From: Halieaceae bacterium
GTDB taxonomy: Bacteria; Pseudomonadota; Gammaproteobacteria; Pseudomonadales; Halieaceae
NCBI GenBank assembly: GCA_003331685.1
Contig: QOPK01000042.1
Location: 1 to 14,116, forward strand
Reading direction: 5' to 3'
DNA length: 14,116 nucleotides
Positions 8,358-14,116 of this stretch are shown piece by piece. The position numbers and the translations under genes were made by a program. Position 1 is the first letter of the stretch, and each line of letters begins with the position of its first letter. The notes beneath the pieces were generated by a model that was not told where the DNA came from, made no database searches, and saw nothing but the letters and a program-made list of their open reading frames with translations.

Positions 8358-9029
8358 ATGAGTAGTCCGAGCAATCTGACTAAAGCGGAGCGCATCGCCT
8401 ATGTCGACGAGAAGCTACAGTCGCTCTATCCGACGACACCCGTGCCACTGGATCACAAGGATCCCTATACCCTGCTGATCGCCGTATTGCTCAGCGCACA
8501 GTGCACTGATGAGCGGGTCAACCAAGTGACCCCGGGATTGTTTGCTAAGGCTGACTGCCCGGAGGACATGGTCACACTGAGCGTCGAAGAAATCCGGAGT
8601 ATCATCCGCCCGTGCGGCCTCTCGCCTCAGAAATCCAAAGCGATCCATCGTTTGAGCGAGCTTTTGCTAGCGCATCACGATGGCGAAGTACCGGCTGACC
8701 TAGAGGCGCTGGAAAAACTGCCGGGGGTGGGCCATAAAACCGCGAGTGTGGTGATGGCACAGGCATTTGGACTGCCGACCTTCCCTGTGGACACGCATAT
8801 CCACCGCCTCGCGCAACGATGGGGACTGACCCGGGGGCGGAACGTGGTCGAGACAGAGCGGGATCTGAAACGCGCTTTCCCCGAAGCGCGGTGGAACGCA
8901 CTCCACCTGCAAATCATTTATTACGGCAGAGAATACTGCTCGGCGCGGGGCTGCGATGGCCGCGTCTGCGAGATCTGCCGCACCTGCTATCCCGCGCGAA
9001 AACATCCCAAACGTTGCAACAAGGCCTGA
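8358..9029 (+). CDS. nth: Endonuclease III-type DNA glycosylase, variant Cys cluster
   Basis: Nth excises oxidised pyrimidines and cuts the resulting abasic site in base excision repair. The 223-residue product starts at an ATG one base after the dapC stop; an in-frame extension back to 8310 lies inside dapC and is not family-like. The helix-hairpin-helix LPGVGHKTASVV (121-132) carries catalytic Lys127, and FPVDTH (142-147) carries catalytic Asp145. The C-terminus is unusual. Cysteines fall at 194, 199, 204, 207, 210 and 220, whereas classical Nth has C-X6-C-X2-C-X5-C. Segments such as VPLDHKDPYTLLIAVLLSAQ and LHLQIIYYGREY resemble, from memory, a branch common in Bacteroidetes that lacks the classical cluster. 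Transfer or an old paralogue is possible. Function as a DNA glycosylase is likely; metal content is unclear. Confidence 0.9.
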   Translation: MSSPSNLTKAERIAYVDEKLQSLYPTTPVPLDHKDPYTLLIAVLLSAQCTDERVNQVTPGLFAKADCPEDMVTLSVEEIRSIIRPCGLSPQKSKAIHRLSELLLAHHDGEVPADLEALEKLPGVGHKTASVVMAQAFGLPTFPVDTHIHRLAQRWGLTRGRNVVETERDLKRAFPEARWNALHLQIIYYGREYCSARGCDGRVCEICRTCYPARKHPKRCNKA

Positions 9030-9145
9030 CCGCCGCGGCGATGTGACTGCAATTCTGCTACTCTGCGCCACCTGACACGGGATGACGCGCGATCCGGTGT
9101 CGCGCCTCAGCCCGTAAACGATGAATCACTGCACAGGTCACGCTA
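9030..9145 (+). other. nth-yffB gap with mutually exclusive hairpins
   Basis: The 116-base gap holds two overlapping inverted repeats. GACACGGGAT (9074-9083) can pair with ATCCGGTGTC (9092-9101) with one mismatch, and GCGCGA (9087-9092) can pair perfectly with TCGCGC (9100-9105). They share bases, so only one can form at a time. No T-run follows, so this is not a standard terminator. An AGG before the yffB ATG may serve as a weak ribosome-binding site. No convincing promoter was seen. Confidence 0.35.
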
Positions 9146-9499
9146 ATGAGTCAGCCAATACTCTTTGGTATTCCCAATTGCGACACAGTCCGCAAGGCGC
9201 GCAAGTGGCTCGATGATCAAGGCCAGGCGCATGAGTTCATCGATCTGAGGGCCGACACGCCGTCCACGCAAAAGATCACCGAGTGGCTCGCAGTGGTTGG
9301 CCCAGATCGACTGATCAATCGGCGCAGCACCACCTTCAAACAGTTATCCCAAGGTGACAAAGCCGCATTGGAAGACGATGGCGCGGTGAGCGTGTTGCAG
9401 GCTCAACCCACCTTGATCAAGCGCCCGGTACTGGAATGGAACAGCACGGTGTCAGTGGGCTTCAAGGCAGAAGAGTATGCACAACTATTTGATATCTGA
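9146..9499 (+). CDS. yffB: ArsC/Spx-family reductase-like protein, YffB type
   Basis: This small cytoplasmic protein (117 residues, normal length) has a thioredoxin-like fold of the arsenate reductase/Spx superfamily. It begins MSQPILFGIPNCDTVRKARKWLDD, with a single Cys12 at the ArsC active-site position in the form C-D-T-V, and contains INRRSTTFKQL and LIKRPVL, matching the family's conserved arginine region. YffB proteins are usually annotated as arsenate-reductase-like, but arsenate reduction has not been shown for them as far as I know; a glutathione-linked thiol role has been suggested. Its place beside dapD and dapE fits E. coli, where yffB precedes dapE. Nothing here points to arsenic resistance: there is no arsR, arsB or arsenite pump. 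Family is sure, function open. Confidence 0.88.
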   Translation: MSQPILFGIPNCDTVRKARKWLDDQGQAHEFIDLRADTPSTQKITEWLAVVGPDRLINRRSTTFKQLSQGDKAALEDDGAVSVLQAQPTLIKRPVLEWNSTVSVGFKAEEYAQLFDI

Positions 9500-9511
9500 G
9501 GAACACCTCTC

Positions 9512-10522
9512 ATGAGTTCGCTTCACGGTTTTGGTTTAGGCATTGTGTCGGAGAATGCTCAAGGCGCCGTGCTGGATACCTTCTATCCACAGCCGGTCGC
9601 GAAGGTCAGCACCGAACTTTCTAGCGTGCTGTCGGGCGTGTCGGGAAAACTGGACGCCGCACAGCTCGAGGCGTTATCCAAGGCACTCACAGCAGCGGGC
9701 GACAGCGCCGGGGCCGGACTCGCGATGCAACTGGCCGCCGCGGAAGGCAAAGTAGTGGCGACATCGCTGGCCGAGGACGCACCGCCACGCTCAGTGGAGG
9801 AGGCCTACCTCAAACTCCATCTTATCTCCCATCGATGGGTGAAGCCCCACGAGACCGATCTCACCGGATTATTCGGTTTGCTGCCCAACGTGGCGTGGAC
9901 CGACCAGGGGCCGGTCGACCTTGAAGAGCTTCCGCAACGCCAGTTGGAGGCGCGCCTCAAAGGCTCAGTCCTCGAGGTGTCGAGCGTCGATAAATTTCCA
10001 AAGATGACCAACTATGTGGTTCCTGCGGGTGTCCGCATCGCGCACACGGCTAGGGTCCGCCTTGGGGCCTATCTGGGTGAAGGCACCACCGTCATGCATG
10101 AAGGCTTCATCAACTTCAACGCCGGTACTGAGGGCCCAGGAATGATCGAAGGCCGCATCTCAGCGGGGGTCTGGGTGGGGGAAGGTTCAGACCTGGGAGG
10201 TGGCTGCTCCACAATGGGCACACTATCGGGCGGCGGGGATATCGTCATTTCCGTGGGCAAGGGGTGCTTGATCGGGGCGAATGCAGGCTTGGGCATCCCA
10301 CTGGGGGATCGCTGCACGATTGAAGCAGGTTTGTTTGTGACCGCTGGCACCAAGATCAGTGTGCTGGACGAGGGCGGTGACATCATCGAGACCGTCTCCG
10401 CCAGAACCTTGGCGGGGCGGCCAGATCTTTTATTTAGGCGGCATTCGAGCACCGGTACCGTACAGTGCCTGACTAACAAAAGCGCGATCGAGCTAAACGA
10501 GATGCTGCATGCCAACAACTGA
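9512..10522 (+). CDS. dapD: 2,3,4,5-tetrahydropyridine-2,6-dicarboxylate N-succinyltransferase, long form
   Basis: DapD transfers succinyl from succinyl-CoA to tetrahydrodipicolinate, the committing step of the succinylase branch to diaminopimelate. The 336 residues match the longer DapD form known from Pseudomonas and actinobacteria rather than the roughly 274-residue E. coli form. The N-terminal 110 or so residues form a helical domain. From about 165 to 285 hexapeptide-like repeats of a left-handed parallel beta-helix are visible, including the family block [21 protein letters not shown] (211-231), in which Glu213 is the likely catalytic residue by comparison with the mycobacterial enzyme. 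The ATG at 9512 has GAGGA overlapping the yffB stop as Shine-Dalgarno. Its end overlaps dapE by 14 bases, so the two are probably coupled. Confidence 0.95.
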   Translation: MSSLHGFGLGIVSENAQGAVLDTFYPQPVAKVSTELSSVLSGVSGKLDAAQLEALSKALTAAGDSAGAGLAMQLAAAEGKVVATSLAEDAPPRSVEEAYLKLHLISHRWVKPHETDLTGLFGLLPNVAWTDQGPVDLEELPQRQLEARLKGSVLEVSSVDKFPKMTNYVVPAGVRIAHTARVRLGAYLGEGTTVMHEGFINFNAGTEGPGMIEGRISAGVWVGEGSDLGGGCSTMGTLSGGGDIVISVGKGCLIGANAGLGIPLGDRCTIEAGLFVTAGTKISVLDEGGDIIETVSARTLAGRPDLLFRRHSSTGTVQCLTNKSAIELNEMLHANN

Positions 10523-11657
10523 TGCTCAGGAGCCCACGCTCGCTCTGACCCGCGACTTGATCACCTGCGCCTCGGTGACCCCCAAAGACGCAGGCTGCCA
10601 ATCCCTAATGATGACGCGTTTGCAGCAGGCAGGTTTCTCGGTCGAACCCATGCGCTTCGGTGAGGTCGATAATTTCTGGGCAACGCGCGGCGCATCGGGC
10701 CCGCTGTTGGTATTTGCCGGGCACACAGACGTGGTGCCCCCCGGAGATACTGAGCAATGGGAGTCTGATCCCTTCGTTGCCACCGAGGCGGGTACTGATC
10801 TTGTGGGTCGTGGTACTGCCGACATGAAGGCCAGCCTCGCAGCGATGGTAGTGGCCTGTGAAAATTTTGTCAGCGCGTATCCCGATCATGTCGGTCGCAT
10901 TGGCTTTCTGATCACTTCGGATGAAGAGGGGCCCGCCAAAGACGGCACTATTCGTGTCATGGAGGCGCTTAAGGCTCGCGGCGAGCAGATCGACTGGTGC
11001 GTGGTGGGCGAGCCCTCCAGCACTCGCGAACTCGGCGATTTGGTAAAAAACGGGCGCCGAGGCTCACTAAATGCGCGGTTAGTGATTCACGGCAAGCAAG
11101 GCCACATCGCCTACCCACACCTCGCTGATAATCCGATTCACCGGGCGATGCCGACACTCAATGCATTGGTCGCGGAGCCGTGGGATCAGGGCAATGACTT
11201 TTTTGACCCCACTTCGCTGCAGATCTCAACGATCCGGGCTGGCCAGGGCGTTACCAACGTCATTCCGGGCAGTGTCGAGGTGCTTTTCAACGTGCGGTTC
11301 AGTACCGAAGTCACAGCCGACGAGATTCGTGAGCGCTGCGAGGCGATTCTGGACCAGGGTGGCCTGACTTATGACATCGAGTGGTCGCTGAGTGGCGAGC
11401 CGTTCTTGACCGAACCTGGAGCGCTGCTCAATGCGGTTACGGGGAGTATTGAGGCGACAACCGGCCGCGTGCCCGAAGTCTCCACCGGAGGTGGCACCTC
11501 AGATGGGAGATTTATTGCGCCCAGCGGCGCGCAGGTCGTCGAAGTGGGCCACGTCAATGAGACCATTCATCAAATTAACGAGCGTGTGAAACTGGCGGAC
11601 ATCCCGCGGCTGACAAAAATCTACGAGGGCATTCTGGAACGCCTACTGATCGACTGA
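10509..11657 (+). CDS. dapE: Succinyl-diaminopimelate desuccinylase
   Basis: DapE is a dinuclear zinc hydrolase of the M20 peptidase family that removes succinate from N-succinyl-LL-diaminopimelate. The 382 residues fit the family. Metal and catalytic residues are in place: His72 and Asp74 in [12 protein letters not shown], Asp105 in [11 protein letters not shown], the Glu139-Glu140 pair in [11 protein letters not shown], Glu168 in VVGEPS and His354 in [35 protein letters not shown] (184-210) marks the dimerisation-domain junction. It starts 14 bases inside dapD without a clear Shine-Dalgarno of its own, suggesting translational coupling. Its last 15 bases overlap the end of the convergent gene on the minus strand, with no terminator hairpin between them. 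Confidence 0.97.
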   Translation: MPTTDAQEPTLALTRDLITCASVTPKDAGCQSLMMTRLQQAGFSVEPMRFGEVDNFWATRGASGPLLVFAGHTDVVPPGDTEQWESDPFVATEAGTDLVGRGTADMKASLAAMVVACENFVSAYPDHVGRIGFLITSDEEGPAKDGTIRVMEALKARGEQIDWCVVGEPSSTRELGDLVKNGRRGSLNARLVIHGKQGHIAYPHLADNPIHRAMPTLNALVAEPWDQGNDFFDPTSLQISTIRAGQGVTNVIPGSVEVLFNVRFSTEVTADEIRERCEAILDQGGLTYDIEWSLSGEPFLTEPGALLNAVTGSIEATTGRVPEVSTGGGTSDGRFIAPSGAQVVEVGHVNETIHQINERVKLADIPRLTKIYEGILERLLID

Positions 11658-12197
11658 TTCAACCGTCAGTTGCGCTAGAGACAGCCCAACTGCTGCCCAG
11701 CGCTCTGTCTCCCTCGCAATCCATTCATCCGCAAAAGCTGCCAAGGCGTGGACCATGGGCGAACTGTGCTCGGCGGAATCCACCCTCAGCAGGGTCAGCC
11801 CCGCACCGATAGCGCCGTCCAGCGCCGCCTCGGCACCACGCAACACCGTGATGAGACCCTCGATCGCATGCCGGGTCTCTACCAGCACCTCGTCCAGAGG
11901 GCGCGGCGAATCTCCAGCCCACTCAGCAATCGCACAGGAGATGGCAGGCAGCGCCAGAAAAATATGTTCAATCGGACCTCGCTGCCGGATCAGGTCTAAC
12001 AAATAGCCCTGACCAATCGGTGACGCCAGCGCCAGATCATGCCATTCAGCCTGATCTAGCCTATTGCTGAGGGCTGACCTCATCGCCGCCGCCTCGGCAA
12101 GCTGGCCACAGAAGATAGGACGAGGGTGCGACGCGGCGGCCTGCACGACCGAGGCCGGCATGAACTCGACGCCAACCCAAAAACGACTCGCAGTCAC
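11643..12197 (-). CDS. Unrecognised protein encoded downstream of rsmJ
   Basis: I do not recognise this 184-residue protein. It starts with GTG at 12195-12197, well supported by AGGAG about eight bases upstream; an internal ATG (residue 13) is a less likely start. It has no signal peptide or membrane helix. The sequence is rich in Ala, Leu and Glu and looks mostly helical, with Trp residues at several places ([29 protein letters not shown]). Possible landmarks are [14 protein letters not shown] near residue 27 and [26 protein letters not shown] in the centre. It lies 45 bases after rsmJ on the same strand, so the two may share a transcript. Codon use looks like that of its neighbours. I believe it is a real gene because of the start signal and the exact packing against dapE, but assign no function. 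Confidence 0.75.
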   Translation of the reverse strand: MTASRFWVGVEFMPASVVQAAASHPRPIFCGQLAEAAAMRSALSNRLDQAEWHDLALASPIGQGYLLDLIRQRGPIEHIFLALPAISCAIAEWAGDSPRPLDEVLVETRHAIEGLITVLRGAEAALDGAIGAGLTLLRVDSAEHSSPMVHALAAFADEWIARETERWAAVGLSLAQLTVESVDQ

Positions 12198-12242
12198 CCT
12201 TCTCTCCTATTTCTCTTCACAATCGGCCCTTCATCAGGAGCG

Positions 12243-13013
12243 CTACAGCCGCCGGGTGAACACATCAAAGCGCACTGACTTACCTTTCAGCGTATGCGCA
12301 GGACGAATGTGTCCCAGTATTGGAGCACGTAAGGGCCGTTTAACCACGATCCTCTCTACGGGCTGATCCCACGCCCACTGCCACAGGGACTCGCCGTCAT
12401 CGACCTGCTCAGCCAGATGCCGAAGCATGACGGCCTCCTTTTTCACCGCCGCAGCTTTTTTCCGCTCGGGGAACATCGGGTCGAGATAGATCACTGTACC
12501 CGCGGGTGCATGCATCGTTTTGCTATCCCCTGCCAGTACAGTCATTCGTTCCGCCGCTTCCCTAACCTGGTCTACGCCGCTCACTGCAGCGGCTTGCAAG
12601 GCTTGGTCAAGCAACCACGCCAATACTGGCACCCGCTCACAGAGAGTGACCTCACACCCCAAATCGGCCAGGACAAAAGCATCGCGCCCCAACCCTCCCG
12701 TGGCATCCCATATCAGCGGCTCTCGACCTGCTTTTAGTCCCACGGCCCGGCCCAGCATCTCGTTATGTCCCCCTTTTCGACGATGTTGCATGGCGGCGGA
12801 ATCAAACTGCACGGCGACCTTGACCCCCTCCAGTTCGAGCCAGGCGCTGGTCTCACCCACGACCAAAATCAGTCCGACTGCATCTCGATAATTGCCGTAT
12901 TCGAGCGCGAGCTGTTTGGCGGCCTCGCGGGCCCGCGCCGGTGACTCCCCTTGAACGGACACCACTATGGGTGCTGCCGAGACGGAGGCTTGGTGGATTG
13001 GGTTTATTTGCAT
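12243..13013 (-). CDS. rsmJ: 16S rRNA (guanine(1516)-N(2))-methyltransferase
   Basis: RsmJ (YhiQ) uses S-adenosylmethionine to methylate G1516 in helix 45 of 16S rRNA. The 256 residues match the family. The SAM-binding motif I is IWDATGGLGRDAFVLADLG (101-119), the following acidic strand is EVTLCERVPVLAWLL (121-135), and the catalytic-type loop YLDPMFPERKKAA (176-188) is the DPMYP-like motif of RsmJ. The C-terminal VVKRPLRAPIL and KGKSVRFDVFTRRL are also characteristic. The N-terminus is poorly conserved, and the ATG at 13011-13013 lacks a clear Shine-Dalgarno, so the start could lie slightly downstream. The gene is divergent from the lipoprotein gene across only 49 bases, and heads a two-gene minus-strand unit converging on dapE. 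Confidence 0.94.
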   Translation of the reverse strand: MQINPIHQASVSAAPIVVSVQGESPARAREAAKQLALEYGNYRDAVGLILVVGETSAWLELEGVKVAVQFDSAAMQHRRKGGHNEMLGRAVGLKAGREPLIWDATGGLGRDAFVLADLGCEVTLCERVPVLAWLLDQALQAAAVSGVDQVREAAERMTVLAGDSKTMHAPAGTVIYLDPMFPERKKAAAVKKEAVMLRHLAEQVDDGESLWQWAWDQPVERIVVKRPLRAPILGHIRPAHTLKGKSVRFDVFTRRL

Positions 13014-13062
13014 TGCATCAGGGGCCGTGATTGACTGCCGGCGTCGAGTGAACAGCCATTAT

Positions 13063-13587
13063 ATGAAGCTATTTAAGCCAGAGTTAGCGTGCGCGCTCCT
13101 CATTGTCCTGCTGACCTTGGGGTCCGGTTGCGCTGAGCTGGGGCGATACGACATTACCGTCAATAATGTCACAGTCTACGAGCCGGCAGCGCCCTACACA
13201 GTGAGTGGCATCGAAGACCCCGCTCTTGCTGCGTGTCTGACACAAAGCCTTCTGGATATCGACGCCCGGGCGGCCACGGATCTCGCGGCACTGAACTGTA
13301 GCGATGCTGGCATTCAATCACTGACCGGACTGGAACAATTTACGCAGATCCAATCAATGAAACTCAGCAGCAATAACATCCGCAATTTGTTGATCATTGA
13401 GAGACTCACCGCGCTGCGCCAGTTATGGCTTGATGACAATGACGTCGTCGATCCGATACCGGTATTGCGTATGACAGCCCTGAAAGAACTCAATTTGGCG
13501 GGTAATCTGCGCCTGCAATGTCCGGACCCGTCAGATGTGCCTCGCCACCTGTCCCTGAACCTGCCTGATCACTGTACGAGATCATGA
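13063..13587 (+). CDS. Leucine-rich-repeat lipoprotein
   Basis: This 174-residue protein starts with a short basic segment, a hydrophobic stretch (ALLIVLLTLG) and a Cys at residue 23 in LGSGC. This looks like a lipoprotein signal, although the -3 residue is Gly rather than the preferred Leu. The mature part has a Cys-containing cap (Cys59, Cys79), then about three SDS22/internalin-type leucine-rich repeats (residues about 82-148, with LSSNNI, LWLDDNDV and LNLAGNLRL), and a closing segment with Cys153 and Cys171 that may form a disulfide. Such repeats usually bind proteins; the partner is unknown. The ATG at 13063 was chosen because it begins the signal peptide; the frame stays open upstream into antisense rsmJ. 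Its stop overlaps the next start as ATGA, so the acyltransferase is probably translationally coupled. Confidence 0.85.
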   Translation: MKLFKPELACALLIVLLTLGSGCAELGRYDITVNNVTVYEPAAPYTVSGIEDPALAACLTQSLLDIDARAATDLAALNCSDAGIQSLTGLEQFTQIQSMKLSSNNIRNLLIIERLTALRQLWLDDNDVVDPIPVLRMTALKELNLAGNLRLQCPDPSDVPRHLSLNLPDHCTRS

Positions 13588-14116
13588 CTTACTGGCTTTA
13601 CCGCGCCATCGCTCTGCTACCGCTACCCATCAAGTATGGCTTGTCCACCACCGCCGCTTTTCTGTTGCGACGCGTATTTCGCTATCGGGCCGATGTGATC
13701 AATACCAATTTGCGTACTGCCTTTCCTGAACGCGACGCCGAGTGGCGCCGTGACACGGCCGCACGTTTTTATCGCCAGTTCACTGATGTCGCGATGGAAA
13801 TCGTCCACGCCTCGCGGATGAATCTTGGTGATTTCAAACGTCGCGTCACGGTTGAAGGGCTCGATGAACTGGATCGACTGACGGAAAATCGCACCCACTC
13901 AGTCATTGTTCTCACCATCCATCTTGGAAACTGGGAGTGGATGATGCATGCGGCCAATGCCCACAGCGATATACCCATTGACCCGGTATACCGACGTTTA
14001 CACAACGCGGGCTCCGATCGCTTTGCTTATGAAGTGCGCAGCCGCTTTGGTGGCGAACCGATCCTGATGGAGAAAGTCGCGCGTAATGTGCTGAAGCACC
14101 GTCGGCGCTTTCGCGC
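13584..14116 (+). CDS. HtrB/LpxL-family lysophospholipid/lipid A acyltransferase, N-terminal part
   Basis: The reading frame starts at the ATG overlapping the lipoprotein stop and stays open for 177 codons to the window edge, so the gene is cut at its 3' end. The N-terminus (MTYWLYRAIALLPLPIKYGL) is hydrophobic and membrane-anchoring. NTNLRTAFPE (40-49) is a family hallmark, and HLGNWE (113-118) is the H-X4-D/E catalytic motif, with His113 and Glu118. PVYRRLHN (134-141) fits the next conserved block. Members transfer acyl chains onto lipid A or related lysolipids at the inner membrane. Which substrate this one uses cannot be told, since lpxL, lpxM and less defined paralogues share these motifs. 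It is coupled to a small lipoprotein rather than to known lipid A genes in view. Confidence 0.9.
   Translation, partial: MTYWLYRAIALLPLPIKYGLSTTAAFLLRRVFRYRADVINTNLRTAFPERDAEWRRDTAARFYRQFTDVAMEIVHASRMNLGDFKRRVTVEGLDELDRLTENRTHSVIVLTIHLGNWEWMMHAANAHSDIPIDPVYRRLHNAGSDRFAYEVRSRFGGEPILMEKVARNVLKHRRRFR

Noticed and set aside
9121..9219. Short upstream ATG frame overlapping yffB out of frame
   Set aside because: No ribosome-binding site and no recognisable product; most likely chance.
9146..9499. True arsenate resistance gene arsC
   Set aside because: The sequence fits the YffB subgroup and there are no ars neighbours; the dap context is normal for yffB.
9498..9509. GAGG-AACA-CCTC hairpin covering the dapD Shine-Dalgarno
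   Set aside because: Only four base pairs; too weak to claim sequestration.
10069..10518. 149-codon open frame on the minus strand opposite dapD
   Set aside because: It is antisense to a clearly conserved gene; its Pro/Ser-rich composition is what the reverse of the dapD hexapeptide region gives, and no ribosome-binding site was evident.
12967..13062. Upstream extension of the lipoprotein frame
   Set aside because: It runs antisense into rsmJ and would bury the signal peptide; the ATG at 13063 gives a normal lipoprotein N-terminus.
13031..13062. TTGACT as a -35 with CATTAT as a -10 for the lipoprotein gene
   Set aside because: The spacer is about 20 bases, and the transcript would start at or inside the coding start, so I do not call a promoter.
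1..14116. Mobile elements, CRISPR arrays, toxin-antitoxin pairs, phage genes, tRNA or rRNA genes
   Set aside because: I looked on both strands for transposase or integrase motifs, spaced repeats and tRNA-like cloverleaf ends and saw none; the gene order is ordinary core chromosome.

Overview
The window is a stretch of core chromosome from a gammaproteobacterium. It is moderately GC-rich and very gene-dense. From remembered gene order, the block uppS-frr-pyrH-tsf-rpsB facing map-glnD-dapC and then a yffB-dapD-dapE cluster resembles Pseudomonas. Several proteins suggest a marine, Cellvibrionales/Halieaceae-like lineage, but this placement is inference.

Positions 1-3476 (minus strand) carry the translation block. 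rpsB (S2) and tsf (EF-Ts) come first, then pyrH (UMP kinase), frr (ribosome recycling factor) and the start of uppS (undecaprenyl diphosphate synthase, cut by the window edge). rpsB has a recognisable sigma70-type promoter with a GC-rich discriminator. Its leader of about 128 nt can fold into several stems, which fits S2 autogenous control. S2 itself carries an acidic, Ala/Glu/Thr-rich tail of about 70 residues.

Positions 3713-11657 (plus strand) carry map, glnD, dapC, nth, a YffB-type ArsC/Spx-family gene, dapD and dapE, mostly overlapping or separated by a few bases. glnD encodes the PII uridylyltransferase/uridylyl-removing nitrogen sensor. dapD, dapC and dapE together encode the whole succinylase branch from tetrahydrodipicolinate to LL-diaminopimelate, which supplies lysine and peptidoglycan. 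The nth gene between dapC and yffB is a variant endonuclease III whose C-terminal cysteines do not follow the usual iron-sulfur spacing.

Positions 11643-13013 (minus strand) hold rsmJ (16S rRNA m2G1516 methyltransferase) and, downstream of it, a 184-codon gene I do not recognise. This pair converges on dapE with a 15-base tail-to-tail overlap.

Positions 13063-14116 (plus strand) hold a small leucine-rich-repeat lipoprotein overlapping, through ATGA, the start of an HtrB/LpxL-type acyltransferase that runs off the window.

I found no mobile element, CRISPR array, phage gene, tRNA or rRNA, and no gene-free stretch over 300 bases. There is no clear sign of a wholly new system. The best leads are the Nth variant, the repeat-built S2 tail, the rpsB leader, the unrecognised gene beside rsmJ, and the lipoprotein/acyltransferase pair.
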